Shown here piece by piece: positions 47,871 to 58,985 of a stretch of DNA of 64,000 nt; the stretch's first letter is position 1; every line of letters starts with the position of its first letter. Position numbers and translations under genes: made by a program. A model generated the notes under the pieces. The model did not search any database and was not told the origin of the DNA. It worked only from the letters and a program-made list of their open reading frames with translations. This DNA is from Ignavibacteria bacterium (lineage in GTDB: Bacteria > Bacteroidota > Ignavibacteria > Tepidaquicellales > Tepidaquicellaceae), in contig JADJYU010000018.1 in assembly GCA_016719565.1 (NCBI GenBank), forward strand, positions 82,805-146,804, given 5' to 3'.

Positions 47871-50418
47871 ATGAAGAATTTAATTTTTGTAATTTCTATT
47901 TGTGTTTTCGTTTCATTTAGTCTTGCTTTCTCAAACTATTATACATCAGAAAGTTATTATGCTGCTACTGATTTATTAACAAAAAATTTCTCATCTGAAG
48001 AAAAAATATTAAATTTTTCAAGTCCTCCGGACTCTGCAGAACCGGATGACTCCACTGAAAACGATGTTGTAAATGGTGTCACTGATATTGCAAATATGCT
48101 GAATGAACGTGGATTTTATAAATCAAACGGATTCAGTTATGATGAGCAGGAAATTATAAATGATTTTAATGGGAACCTGATTTTTAATATACCTTTATAT
48201 AATTACCCTCTTGCCGGAAATTTAAATTTTAATGTTTTAATGAAATATAACGGATCCGTCGGTCATCAGTTTTTTCCGGGAGATTTAGATATATATAGTG
48301 GTAATCCTCAAAGATATAATATGAACATTCCGGAATGGATAGTAGACTTTAACGGTATAGCAGTTCAGGTTTTGAATTTCGAGACAAATTTTTTTACGAC
48401 AGAAAATGGAACTAACAATATTATTTCTGATGATAATGTAAGACTCTTAATCCCGGGATACCATTTCAGTAATTCTTTAGAAGCTGCATCTGTAGAAAAG
48501 TTAGATAAAATTAACATTCTTGCCGGAGACGGGTCAGTAATTTCGCTTGTCAGAGTTGCTACAACTGAAACAAATGTTGATAGTCTTTATGTCGGAAATT
48601 ATGTTTATGAAGGAAAGGAGATGTATTATAAAGCCAAAGTTACATATCTTGAAACTACCGGATCAGCAGGCGATAAGTCACGAAAGGTAGAACTTATGAA
48701 AGGTGACGGAACAGTTATGATTTTTAAAGAATATAAAAGGAATTACAGTGATTTTCCTGCAAATGCAGTTGTGAACGTCAGAACTAAACCCAGAGTTTTA
48801 CTTTTGGAAACTATAAGAGATAGATTTGGCCATGAAATTAATCTTTCATATTCATTTGGACTTCAGCAATTTGGCAGACCTCTTTTATCTAAAATTGAAA
48901 CGTTGGGTTATTCTCAAAAAGATGTATTTGTCATAATGGAATATAGTATTATAGAAGGATTATTTAGTAATATGAGCGGTGTCCATTTCCTGCATTCCAG
49001 CGAAGTAAATGGAAATTATCATATGATATATGAATCTCCTGTGGCGCATTTTCCGGTCGGGCAAAATGATGTAACAAATCACAGAGCTAAAATTAAATCT
49101 ATAAAAATATATTAGGTAAATTTATTAATATAAAATATGAAAATTATATCAGGTCTTTTACTAATATGACTTATCATACTACTGCCGGATATACTTATTC
49201 ACTAAGCAACTTAAAAAGAATAAATAATTTTAAGAGTTTTTTAAGTAAAAAAACCGGATATGTTTATAGCGGTACGAATAGTATATCAGTTTCAGAATCA
49301 GGTTCGGATAAACTAAAAAGCGGGGAATTTGAAGGATATGGCAGAGATAAATTTTATACAAATATGCTGGAATCAAAATCTGATACAAATGTTAACATTC
49401 CGGTTTCAATTACAGAATTCAGTTATGATTATGAAAACGCTTCAGGCGAAATAGGTGACGTTGATTCAAATGACATATATACAACTGCTAAAGCAATAAC
49501 AAATTCTAATGCTGTTACTTTAAATGAGACTCCTGAATACGTTAAGACAATTAGAAATTATACAGTATATCCGCTTCATAATACTAACACTTTTTATCTG
49601 GAACAACCGGATCTTCAGGGAATTACCAAACTAATGTCAGATTCTACATTTACGGACAGTTTGAGTATGCAGGTAAACAAATATTATTATCATTTAGGTG
49701 AGTATTTAACTTCGTTCTGCCGGATATAATGGATCATTTCTCATACTCAATAAAATTAATTCCAACGATGGAAAAACCAAACTGTGGAATTATGAATATA
49801 CTTATAATAATAATAATTTTGATCTGCCTGTAAATTCTCAGAAAGAAACAGATCCTTTAAATAACAGTACTCAGACTTTGTTTAAAAATTTATATTTCGA
49901 AAATTTTTATTACAAAAAGGCAACAAATATATTAAGTGATGTCTCTTACGGTTATATGAACTTATATTTGATTGGTCTGGATTCTTTTATTATTAAAAAA
50001 GATTATCTAAACAATGTTACTGCTTTAGCTTCGAAAGAATATATTGAAGATACTAATTCCGTTTCAGGGTATTTAGGACAGATTAAAAATGAAAAATTAA
50101 TAAGTACGTCTGATACCGGAACTTTTATTAAAACGGAATTTGAGTATTATAAAAATGATACAACTGGAAAATTTATTTACGGGATTGAGTTTTATCCAAA
50201 TAAAAATGGAAATATTAAGTTGGTTAAAAAACCAAATAATCAGATAGAAAAATATTTTTATCACTTGGTTACCACATCTGAAATGTGGCCTGATGATATC
50301 GACAACATAAGTCAATCTGATCAACCCTTACGGCATAAGTTTAAAATAAAATACAATAATGGCACTGTTAATGTATTGGTTCACCGGAAAATGGAATTTT
50401 TAAAATTTGATTTAGGTA
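47871..50418 (+). CDS. RHS/YD-repeat-like secreted protein, truncated by an IS element (frameshifted)
   Basis: Signal peptide, then a low-complexity region and the segment DFNGNLIFNIPLYNYPLAGN with VLMKYNGSVGHQFFPGD, which opens RHS/SpvB-like proteins of Bacteroidota; DRFGHEINLSYSF follows. Indels near 49110, 49720 and 50405 split the frame. At 50418 the sequence changes to an IS3-family transposase on the other strand, so the RHS repeats and the toxin-like tip are missing. No continuation was found on the far side of the IS. About 840 codons remain. Confidence 0.65.
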
Positions 50419-50420
50419 GA

Positions 50421-51351
50421 TCATACTGCTTCTCTGGTTTTAATTCTGTTTTCTCTTGCCTGTCTTAATTTGTTTTCTCTTACTTCAAGTTTTTCTTTGA
50501 ATGTCCCGTCTAGAAAATCTTTCGGTGTTAAATAATATAACGAACTGTGTAATCTTTTTGTATTATAAAATTCAACGTACTCATCGATCTGCTTTCTGGC
50601 ATCTTCAAGATTGATCATCGATGTTTTTTTCAGATGCTCTTCCTCTATAGTCCTGTGATAGCGTTCGATCTTTCCATTTCCCTGAGGATAAGCAATGGAA
50701 GTTTTAATGTGCTGCAGTCCTGCAAACTTCAGAAATATTGCAAAGTCTTTACTTATGAATTGAGATCCGTTATCAGAGATTATTCTCGGGTTATTGCCGG
50801 AAATTTTTCTAATGCTTTCTGTATTGTCAGCTCAACATCAAACTCCTGCATGTTCTGTCTTAACTCCTGATGAACGATATATCTTGAGTAACCGTCAATT
50901 ACAGAAATCAAAAATAAAAATGTTCCTTTGAAGTTAACGTATTTTATATCTACGTGCCAATGTTCGTGCGGTGCCTGTGCTGTTCAAATCCTTTTCCTTT
51001 AGAAGACTTCTTTGTCTGATTCCATTTATTAAGTAAACCGGCTCGTTTCAGGATCCTGTAGACAGATGAAGGACTCAGAGCAACGATATTTTCATCGATC
51101 ATCATATATGTTAATCTGCGATAACCTTCACCCGGGGTGGGCTAATGCATAGAAATGACAGCTTGCCGTTCCCAGTCAAGAGTCCAGTTAATTTTAGGAA
51201 TTATGCCGTTGTGATTGTTCGGCAATCCCTGCCTCGAATTCCATGAATAATAATTACTTGTGCTAATGTTAATCATTTTTAATAATGTTTTTTTTGTAAA
51301 GTCGGTTTTGCTTTTAATTACGGAAATAAAATGTATGACATCATCCCGCAC
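50421..51351 (-). CDS. IS3-family transposase OrfB (frameshifted)
   Basis: An rve-type integrase core with the DDE triad spread over several frames: WHVDIKYV, IISDNGSQFIS, and the NGKIERYHRTIEE helix. The C-terminus EYVEFYNTKRLHSSL and YLTPKDFL is the standard OrfB end. The N-terminal VYRILKRAGLLNKWNQ is the HTH-like part. At least four indels break it. Expressed normally as an OrfAB fusion by programmed frameshifting. Confidence 0.8.
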
Positions 51352-51374
51352 ATCAGGCTCAACCCAAACCTCCT

Positions 51375-51681
51375 TCAGATCTCGCCATCGATGTTTTTTT
51401 TTAATTCAATGTTCTCAGATACGAGCCAATTAATAGCATCTGCATTCTTCTTAAGTTTTGCTTCAAGAGCTTCGATCTTTTTTTGATGTACAGAATTATT
51501 TGCTGAGGGTTTTGATTCAAAAACAGAAGCAGCATTCTCGAAGAGTTTCTTCTTCCAGTTGTAAATATCATTTACATGAACATTGTGTTTTTCAGCAACC
51601 TGGCTGATTGGCATATTCTTCTCAAGAAGATCTCTGAGAATAATAATTTTTGCTCTGATGTGTAGCGTTTTTTTCTGACAT
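51375..51681 (-). CDS. IS3-family transposase OrfA (frameshifted)
   Basis: ATG 51681 behind GGAAATTCC starts MSEK; after an indel the frame reads RYTSEQKIIILRDLLEKN and ISQVAEKHNVHVNDIYNWKK, the HTH_Tnp_1 motif. A leucine-zipper-like end (EALEAKLKKNADAINWL) precedes the OrfB overlap. Confidence 0.78.
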
Positions 51682-51876
51682 TGTGGAATTTCCTTTCGAT
51701 TTAATTTACAAATATAATAATTCAGAAATTCATTTCACTGGAAGTATTGCAAGAAGACTGCAATTGTTAATTTTAAATGATATTTTTTTGTTAATTTTTA
51801 TTAGTATGATTATAATATATTATTCTCTAAATTTTTTAATGAACAATTTATAACGATCCAGCAGCACCTTTTGTGT

Positions 51877-53180
51877 CTATTCTTTTTTGTAAATAAACAA
51901 ATTGTAGAAGTATACTCTGTATTGAATATCAGCTGCAATAAAACCCTCCTTTGTAGTTACTCCCGTTTTGGTTTTCATTAACATTATCTTTCCTTTCCTA
52001 TTATAAATTTTTTAATTGATTTTTTCTTTGATTTTGATATATAGTAATTGATTTTTTGGTTATAGGTTGAATGGGTTTGAAGTTTCTTGATACAAAAAAA
52101 TTATTTAAAATATTAAATAATTGTTTTTTATTTTTTGTATAAAATATTGTCACCAACAACTTGTGTGGTTCCGTTTTCATTATTGGTATGACTGTATATT
52201 TTTATTATTTTATCAATGTAACCAATATGAAATACAAAGTATCTGGTACTTGAATCAACCAATCTTTTCCACTATTTGTACTTTTAAATAAAATCTCTAT
52301 TTCTTGTACCTATATTTCAAATATCCGGCTCCCCAAATTGTATCATTGTTAATATTTGTAAAAATCCTATAGTTCCACTTAAAATCCACCATAAATAAAT
52401 CCACTTCCTGGTACATTGGCGTTAAGCCAATTCAAACCTCCATCAGTAGTCTTTACAAGGTGTATCATTTCCAATTGCAGCATTTCTTTTCCAACCTTTT
52501 AAAGTATCAGAAAAATAAATATCAACAAAAGCTCTTTCCCCGGAATGGTTGCCCAATTTACCCCAAAATTACCAGTTCTCAATAAATTATATCCCAGTTA
52601 AAAACCTAAACTATTTTTTAAAGTAAATATTTTCAATTGTTGTTACTGTTGTTGTATACTTTTAACTCCCAACTTAGACCTCCATTAGTAGAATTGTAAA
52701 CATTACTTGAAAATGATTTATCTGTTATCCACAAACTATCTTCATTAATTACACTCCATATCGTTTATTCTCAAGGCTCCCGGAGTATTAATTTGATTCC
52801 ATGGTTCCACCGTCTGAAGATTTTATTAGATAACTTCCCAATGCATTAAATCCACCGCTTACATAACCTGTTAAACTATTAATAAAATAACTCTGCTCAA
52901 ATCTCTATAAACTGCAGAATAATATCCCAATTCTCACCGCCATCAGAAGTTTTAATAATATAATTTGTATCTCCTACTGTTCCGTCACCGGTAATTCCAT
53001 ATCCAGTAAGACTGTCAATGAAAGTCATATCATTTAAAGGTCTGCTCGTTCATAAACGGCAGAAACTGCTTGTGTCCACCCGCCCGGCAGATTATGCGCG
53101 AAGCTGAATGCAATTATAAAGATTAATAGGGAGAGGTAAAAAACTAAGGAAGTAACTTATTTTAAAAACTTATTATCCAT
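51877..53180 (-). pseudogene. Decayed YCF48/BNR-repeat secreted protein
   Basis: The reverse strand from ATG 53180 gives a broken signal peptide (SLLIFIIAFSFAHNLP), then in shifting frames GWTQAVSAVYERA, FIDSLTGYGITGDG and IIKTSDGGENWDII, typical YCF48/BNR blades, and near the end KSTNSGKDWLIQVPDT and VTTKEGFIAADIQYR. At least eight indels are needed. These proteins are usually T9SS-exported propellers. Heavy damage could be real decay next to the IS or poor sequence quality. Confidence 0.6.
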
Positions 53181-53575
53181 AGCGGTAAAAGTTTTTATTT
53201 TAATTTAAGAAAGATGTTTTGCAAAATCAATTTTTATCCTTTATTAAACTCATTTCCGGCCGCATAATTATACAAAAAACTATAATTACAAAACATAATA
53301 TATATCATGTTCAGATATTAATTTTGCATTCTCTTTACTAATTCTGAATTATTTTCCTTTTAAAAATAAATCTCATTCGAAGTGTCTTATTTTAAAAATT
53401 CAGTTTTTGAAAATTTGATTTATTGTATTCACTTGATTGCAATATCCCGGATCCCGCCCGCTGCGTCTGATATTTTTAGAATTCATATAGAGGAGGCTAA
53501 GACAGTGTTTATTCGGTTTCCCCGCTCCCTCCTTTTTATTATTGACTCAGGGAGGGTTCAGGGAAACCTCGCGTC
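53181..53575. other. Intergenic, nothing convincing
   Basis: Contains an open plus-strand frame near 53382 that is opposite the end of the minus-strand hypothetical gene; no domain or ribosome site supports it. No repeats noticed. Confidence 0.4.
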
Positions 53576-54325
53576 TTACAGTTTTGTTACTTTCCATGGG
53601 AAGTGTTTCCATAATTTTGCTTCCTCTCCGTTCACACCGGTCCTGATCAGTAACAGCCCCTGCGTATCCGGTTTGTGTCTGATACCAAGGTCCTTTATAT
53701 TGCGGGCTGACTTGTATCCCACATAGAACTGCCTTTCCGTACCGTAGAACTCCTCCATCTGTTTATCCAGTGATCTCAGTATCTGACTCGCTTCCTGAAA
53801 TAAGACAGCTAAGGTTTTTCCCGGCGCTGGATTTTATAGCTTCAGATGTCAGCTTACTTTCAAGTGAAGACTTGTATATTGACAGATTCGCCGCATAGTC
53901 CCGGGTTTTTCTTCGTTTATTCCGTAAGCTGAAAGTCCTTCAACGTAAACTCGGAATTTTCTTTTATAAATTCCAGTGTGCAAGCAATTCCAGATCTCTT
54001 TGTTTGTCAAGTTCTGATCTTGTGAAAGTCAGACTGGGAGCTCAGCTCTATGTTATTCATTTCTTTACCAAGATCAAAGAGCTTTGCCGCAAAGAAAGTC
54101 CGCCGGTGATCCAGCAGTTCACGGTAAGTTGCTTTTGCTTCTCTTTTTCCCTTTGAGTACGTTTAATCTTTGAATTTCCCTGTTTTGAATCTCAGTTATC
54201 TTCAGATGAAGCTTTTCTCTTACATTTATCATACCCGGATTCGACGGGTATATGTTTTCATGTTCTGACAGATAAGCGTGAACGCCACCCAGCATTGTCA
54301 GTTTGTTGCTTAGTCTCTTGTTCAT
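53576..54325 (-). CDS. Hypothetical helical protein (frameshifted)
   Basis: The N-terminal piece from 54325 (MNKRLSNKLTMLGGVHAYLS, then REKLHLKITEIQNREIQRL) and the C-terminal piece (EEFYGTERQFYVGYKSARNI, DLGIRHKPD, then EEAKLWK) belong to one product of about 250 aa when several indels are repaired. It is mostly alpha-helical, with a C-terminal F-Y-x-x-Y-x-x-A-R-x-I-x-D-L-G motif common in uncharacterised Bacteroidota proteins. Function unknown. The upstream DNA is the 21-bp repeat array. Confidence 0.5.
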
Positions 54326-54559
54326 TTTTTACTCCTTTTTTTTAGTTAATGATTTATTTGTTTTTGTTATTCAGACCGGCCGGGTCTTTTTTAAATTTTT
54401 GTTTTTGTCCCCCGTCAGAGTCTCCGGTGATTTCCGTGACTCTGACGAAAGTAGAGCTGGTCATCGGCGGAGTCCCAAAGAGCAGGAGACTCCGCCTGTT
54501 GGAAATCTTTTACAATCTTGCTGAATTAAACTATATTTGCGGTTTTATGGTTTTTATTT

Positions 54560-55290
54560 AAAACACACGGCTTAGATACACTGTTCATAGTCTTCGGCAC
54601 ATTGTCATACGACTCCGGCTCACTGTCATACATCTCCGGCATTGTCATTCGTCTCCGGCATACTGTCAGACATCTCCGGCATTGTCATTCATCTCCCGCA
54701 TACTGTCATACATCTCCGGCACACTGTCAAACCTCTCCGGGACACCGTCATACAGCTTCGGCACACTGTAATTCCTTTTCCGGATACTGCTAAAAGTCCC
54801 GGATCAACTTAAAATTTTCTCCGCGCGGCTGTTAAATAAAATTCCAGGGATGTTACGTGGCTTCGCTTGGATGTCAGATTGCTTCGCCTGGATGTCATAT
54901 GACTTCTTATCATGTTAATTTCTTCCGTATCATGTTAGGAGCGCTTCCGTATCATATTAGGTGTCTTCCTTTATGTCAAATGGCTTCGCTTTGATGTCAG
55001 ATGGCTTCACTTTGCTATTTGGTGTCTATACTTAAAAGTCAGATGTCTATTTTTTAAAGTTATGTGTCTCCCGCTTTGAAGTTTTAGTCTTCTCTTTAAA
55101 CTTTTAAGTCTTCGCTTTAAAGTTTTAAGTCTTCTATTTAAAGTTATGAGACTCAATTTTTTAAGTCTTCACTTTAAAGTTGTGAGACTCCCAATTAAAG
55201 TTTAAAGTCTTCCTTAAAAGTTTTTAGTCTCCGGCTTAAGTTTAATCTCTCCAGGGTAAAGTTATTGTCTTCCGGAGTCTGCATCTTGAA
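54560..55290 (-). repeat. Degenerate 21-bp tandem array (about 33 units)
   Basis: The unit length stays near 21 bp while the sequence drifts: left part ATCTCCGGCACACTGTCATAC-like, middle CTTCGCTTGGATGTCAGAT-like, right part CTTCGCTTTAAAGTTTTAAG-like. On the minus strand a unit encodes seven residues, for example L-K-T-L-K-R-R in the right part, a leucine heptad. Indels break the frame, so a coding origin is possible but not shown. Confidence 0.75.
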
Positions 55291-55398
55291 TTTAATTTAG
55301 ACTCCTGCGCTTTTAACAATCCTCGCGAGAATCAACTGATTAACTCAATTCTTAATTTCACCGCTTTAGAATTTCTGCTCAACTCTGATATCAGCTGA

Positions 55399-55755
55399 AG
55401 TGATGATCAATTCTATTTAAAAGAACTATACAAAGTTAACACCTGATTTATAGAAAAACAACGGACATTTTGACGATTTTGTAGAGTGAAATTTTTTCTA
55501 CTTGATAGTGAATGATTTTTAGAATATGAGCTTTAAGGCATTCCTGCGATTTCTACGTGATTTAACTGACAAACTCCAATTCAATATTTACCAAGTTAAT
55601 TTGATTTTACATATCGCTGTTCTCTTCTTAGTAATGATCAAATCTATTTAAAGAACTATACAAAATTAACCTGAGATTGATCAAAAAACTACGGACATTT
55701 TGACGATTTTGTGAAGTGAATTTTTTTTCAATTGTGATTTAATGGTTATTTTTAG
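55399..55755. repeat. Imperfect direct repeat of about 120 bp (two copies)
   Basis: Copy 1 (55399-55519) and copy 2 (55632-55755) share ATGATCAA, CTATTTAAA, GAACTATACAAA and CGGACATTTTGACGATTTTG in the same order. Neither codes for anything seen. Separation is about 230 bp. Confidence 0.75.
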
Positions 55756-55858
55756 ATGGGTATTTTTATAATTTCCGGAATAGAAAGAGGGTTTTTGATT
55801 TATGCTTTTTATTTGAAGAGTGGTCTCAACTCTTAACATGAGACTCACTGTTGATTGG

Positions 55859-55881
55859 ATTCCCGCCGAGCACGCGGGAAT
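55859..55881. repeat. Single REP-like hairpin (ATTCCCGC / GCGGGAAT)
   Basis: An 8-bp GC-rich stem with 7-nt loop, followed by GACA; unlike the transposase-linked palindromes further right. Looks like a stray member of another widespread REP family. Confidence 0.55.
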
Positions 55882-55931
55882 GACATTTTAAATAATTCGT
55901 AATATAAAAAGTCTTTACATTCTAAACTAAA

Positions 55932-56264
55932 ATGTATATGTTTAGCATATACAAGATTGAGATAAAAGACATAGAAGGATTTGAATGGGATACGAAATAA
56001 TCAGAAGAATTTCCTGAAACACAGTGTCAGTGACAGAGAAGCGGAAGAAGTTTTTAACAGTCAGCCATTCATTGTATTAAGGACAGCTTATCTGAATGAA
56101 GAGAGATTTCAGATGTTCGGCGAGTCAAAGCAAAGACTTCTAACGATAATATTCACGATCAGAAAGAACAAAATCAGAACAATCTTCAAAGAGATATGGG
56201 TAAAAAGAAAGGATTTTTTGAACACAAACTTAAAGAAGAAGTTAAAGCCAATCCCGGTCTTTAA
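55932..56264 (+). CDS. brnT: BrnT-family toxin (DUF497; frameshifted)
   Basis: Starts at ATG 55932 or 55938; IKDIEGFEWDTK is followed, after an indel, by NNQKNFLKHSVSDREAEEVF, the BrnT signature (FEWD ... N ... KH-x-V-x-F/S-x-E-A). EERFQMFGESKQRLLTIIFT and RTI follow, and a second indel leads to RDMGKK and a C-terminal tail to the stop at 56262. Repaired length is about 110 aa. BrnT is a RelE-fold ribonuclease neutralised by BrnA. The antitoxin starts inside its 3' end. Confidence 0.75.
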
Positions 56265-56584
56265 GACTGAAGACGAAGAAAGACAGTTCTGGGATAAGGC
56301 TGACACTTCACAATATTTTCGACTGGAGCACGGCGCAGAGAGTTGTATTCCCGGGATTAAGTATTCTACAGAATCTATTTCCATCAGAATGCCTTCTTCC
56401 ATATTAGACAGAATAAAGGCAATGGCGAATGAACGCGATGTCCCCTTATCAGTCTTTGATTAAGATGATTCTGGCGGACAGAGTGGAAGAAGAGATGAAG
56501 AAATATAAAGCGAAAAGAAGTGAGTTAGAAGCTCAAGAGCGCGTTCCTAATCGGAGATTGGTAACGAGGAAGCTCGTTCCTTAG
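56218..56584 (+). CDS. BrnA/CopG-type antitoxin with a REP-derived tail (frameshifted)
   Basis: TTG 56218 overlaps the toxin end. FKTEDEERQFWDKADTSQYF, then STESISIRMPSSILDRIKAM and ANERDVP, and after indels YQSLIKMILADRVEEEMKK, form the CopG/ribbon-helix-helix antitoxin pattern. The last 15 codons (ERVPNRRLVTRKLVP, stop at 56582) are encoded by a degenerate copy of the palindromic REP, so the repeat has replaced the original stop. As an autorepressor it should bind the operon promoter. Confidence 0.68.
56538..56569 (-). repeat. Degenerate copy of the transposase-linked REP
   Basis: GCGTTCCTAATCGGAGATTG followed by GTAACGAGG matches the palindrome at 58160-60160 with two base changes and keeps the GAGG foot. 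It lies in the 3' end of the antitoxin gene. Confidence 0.75.
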
Positions 56585-56588
56585 ATTT

Positions 56589-56613
56589 GCGGTTTGGATG
56601 GAGCACCAACCGC
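56589..56613. repeat. GCGGTT / AACCGC hairpin element, copy 1
   Basis: GCGGTT and AACCGC arms enclose a GGATGGAGCACC-like loop. A second copy at 62947-62976 has the same arms and a GGATGGAGCAAC loop. Purpose unknown. Confidence 0.6.
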
Positions 56614-56714
56614 GGGCGAAAAACTTATTAAAATATTTCCGACACAGGCAAATCCCATTTCCTATTTCTTTACTTTATCTTAAACAACAACCGCCACCAC
56701 GGGAAATGTATATA

Positions 56715-58137
56715 TCAGACTTTACTTTTTCCATTTACCTCTTGTAAAAGCCAGAGTGTAAATAATCCGACTGATGTTTCTGAAATGAATACTCCCGGAA
56801 TACTCCCCGAATACTGCCAGCCGAGATATACTGCGAGGAAATATGGAAGCGGAATTTGTATCAGCCAGAAGAATACGAGATTAATTATTGTCGGCGTCCT
56901 GGTATCCCCTGCTCCGTTGAATGCCTGCACAGACACCATCCACCAGCCGTATACAAAAAAAGAATATGACAGTATTTGCAGCCACTCCGCACCGATCTCA
57001 ATTACTTTTTTATCATCAGTAAAAATTCTCATTAATGATTCATTGAAGAAAAAGTAAATGACTGAAATTATAATTAAGAAGAGCATATTAAAAAATCCTG
57101 TCTTCCATACTGCGGCTTCAGCTCTGTCGGGAAAACCTGCCCCGAGATTCTGACCTACCAGTGTAGCGGCTGCATTCGATAATCCCCATGCAGGCATAAT
57201 TGAAAACAGCATTATTCTCACTGTGATAGTAGCGCCTGCAATTGCTTCGCTGCTGATGTCAGCCATTATTCTCTGAGAAGATCCATGAAGCCATTCCGAC
57301 GAACATCTGACCTATACCGCCGATTGAAGTTCGGAGTAAGTTGAAGCATTACTTTAACGTTCAGTCGGATCTGATAAGCTCGCCTTTATATGTTTACCGC
57401 CTTTGAACAATACATATAACTGTATCCTTAACTCCCGCGCCTCTTCCGATGTTAGTAGCGATAGCGGCTCCTTCAATTCCGTAAGCGGGAATGAATCCCC
57501 AGCCGAAAATAAGCAGGGGTCTAAAAAATATTTATGATATTCGAGATCCACAATACTCTCATTGCAATTGCAGCGTCCTGCTCCGCGGAATACTGCGTTA
57601 ATTATATAGAGAGCATTATCACAGCATTTCCGCCAAGCATCCACTGCGTGTATTTGTAACCGTGATCGATAGTCCACTGATCAGCTCCCATCAGACCCAG
57701 CAGTTCCTTTGAAAAATATTCCTGCAACAGAAAAAGGTATGGACGCTGCGATGCCAATGATTATTGACTGTATAGCTCAGAGCCGGCTTCTTCATATTTT
57801 TTCTCACCGATCCTTCTTGATACTATTGCCGTTACCGCCGTTGCAAATCCCACTTGATATCGAATACAGAAGAAACATAAAAGTCTCTGTAAGTCCGACA
57901 GTGCTATGGCTGAAGCGCCGATCTTTCCAACGAAATAAATATCCACAACTGCAAGGTGGATTCCATTACAAGCTCAAGTATCATCGGTACAGCCAGAAGA
58001 AATACAGCTCTGTTGATATTTATTTTTGTATAATCAGCATCCGTTCCTTTGACTGCATTCTTCAGATCATTCCAGAAATGATTTTTGTGGTGAACAGCCT
58101 TTTCTGAATTTGAAGTCATGTGATCGTTATCGGACAT
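56715..58137 (-). pseudogene. MATE-family multidrug efflux transporter (many frameshifts)
   Basis: From ATG 58137: a charged start, then NINRAVFLLAVPMILELVME (first helix), DIYFVGKIGASAIAL, GFATAVTAIVSRRIGEKK and, in the last intact piece (57266-56715), IMPAWGLSNAAATLVGQNLG and VQAFNGAGDTRTPTII. These are core MATE motifs of both halves. Repaired length is about 470 aa, normal for the family. At least six indels are needed, so it is either decayed or badly sequenced. It would export cationic drugs against Na+ or H+. Confidence 0.75.
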
Positions 58138-58149
58138 ATATTTTTATTT

Positions 58150-58985
58150 TTAACCTCCTCGTTCCCAATCTCCCGATTGGGAACGCGCTCTTCACGTCTT
58201 TTTTTTTATACCTCCTCGTTCCCAATCCCCCTGATTAACCACCTCGTTCCCAATCTCCCGATTGGGAACGCGCTCTCCTCGTTCCCAATCTCCTGATTGG
58301 GAACGCGCTCTTCAAACAAGCCTGACATTTAACCTCCGCGTTCCCAATCTCCCGATTGGGAACGCTCTCCAAACAAGCCGGCCATTTAACCTCCTCGTTC
58401 CCAATCTCGGATTGGGAACGCGCCTCTCAAACACTGCCATTTAACCTCCTCGTTCCCAATCTCCTGATTGGGAACGCGCTCTTCAAACAAGCCTGACATT
58501 TAACCTCCGCGTTCCCAATCTCCTGATTGGGAACGCGCCCTCAAACAAGCCTGACATTTTAACCTCCTCGTTTCCCAATCTCCGATTGGGAACGCGCTCT
58601 CCAAACAAGCCTGACATTTAACCTCCGCGTTCCCAATCTCCCGATTGGGAACGCGCTCTTCAAACAAGCCTGACATTTAACCTCCGCGTTCCCAATCTCC
58701 CGATTGGGAACGCGCTCTTCAAACAAGCCTGACATTTAACCTCCTCGTTCCCAATCTCCCGATTGGGAACGCGCTCTTCAAACAAACCTGACATTTAACC
58801 TCCTCGTTCCCAATCTCCCGATTGGGAACGCGCTCTAGTCAATCCTGACAATGTCCAACGGACCTTTTCTATCTGTATAATAATCTGCCGCTGAACTATA
58901 CTTCCAATCAGACGGATTCAATACAAAATTTTTTCTGACAGGATTAACCTCCTCGTTCCCAATCTCCCGATTGGGAACGCGCTCT
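58150..58985 (+). repeat. REP cluster, left of the transposase (13 full palindromes)
   Basis: Palindromes with arms GTTCCCAATC and GATTGGGAAC and loop TCCC or TCCT start near 58160, 58244, 58280, 58339, 58396, 58451, 58510, 58569, 58628, 58687, 58746, 58805 and 58956; a half copy lies at 58217. From 58451 to 58805 the period is 59 bp with a shared spacer (CTTCAAACAAGCCTGACATT). The foot on the left of each hairpin is CCTC or CCGC. Confidence 0.92.
58837..58947 (-). repeat. Duplicated 3' end of the transposase gene
   Basis: About 108 bp identical to 58983-59093, the last 36 codons of the transposase, separated from the real gene by one REP. It ends exactly at GACAGGATTA, where a new CCTC-foot begins. 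Confidence 0.9.

Larger units (their letters stand above)
50418..51700 (-). mobile_element. IS3-family insertion sequence
   Basis: It holds an orfA/orfB pair on the minus strand that fits IS3 organisation. The exact ends were not resolved: no convincing terminal inverted repeat or target duplication was seen, so the limits are those of the coding region plus leader. The element interrupts the RHS-like gene on its left and lies next to a decayed BNR gene on its right. Confidence 0.8.

Noticed and set aside
53382..53726. Plus-strand protein-coding gene
   Set aside because: It lies opposite the better supported minus-strand gene, with no ribosome site, domain or coding-like composition.
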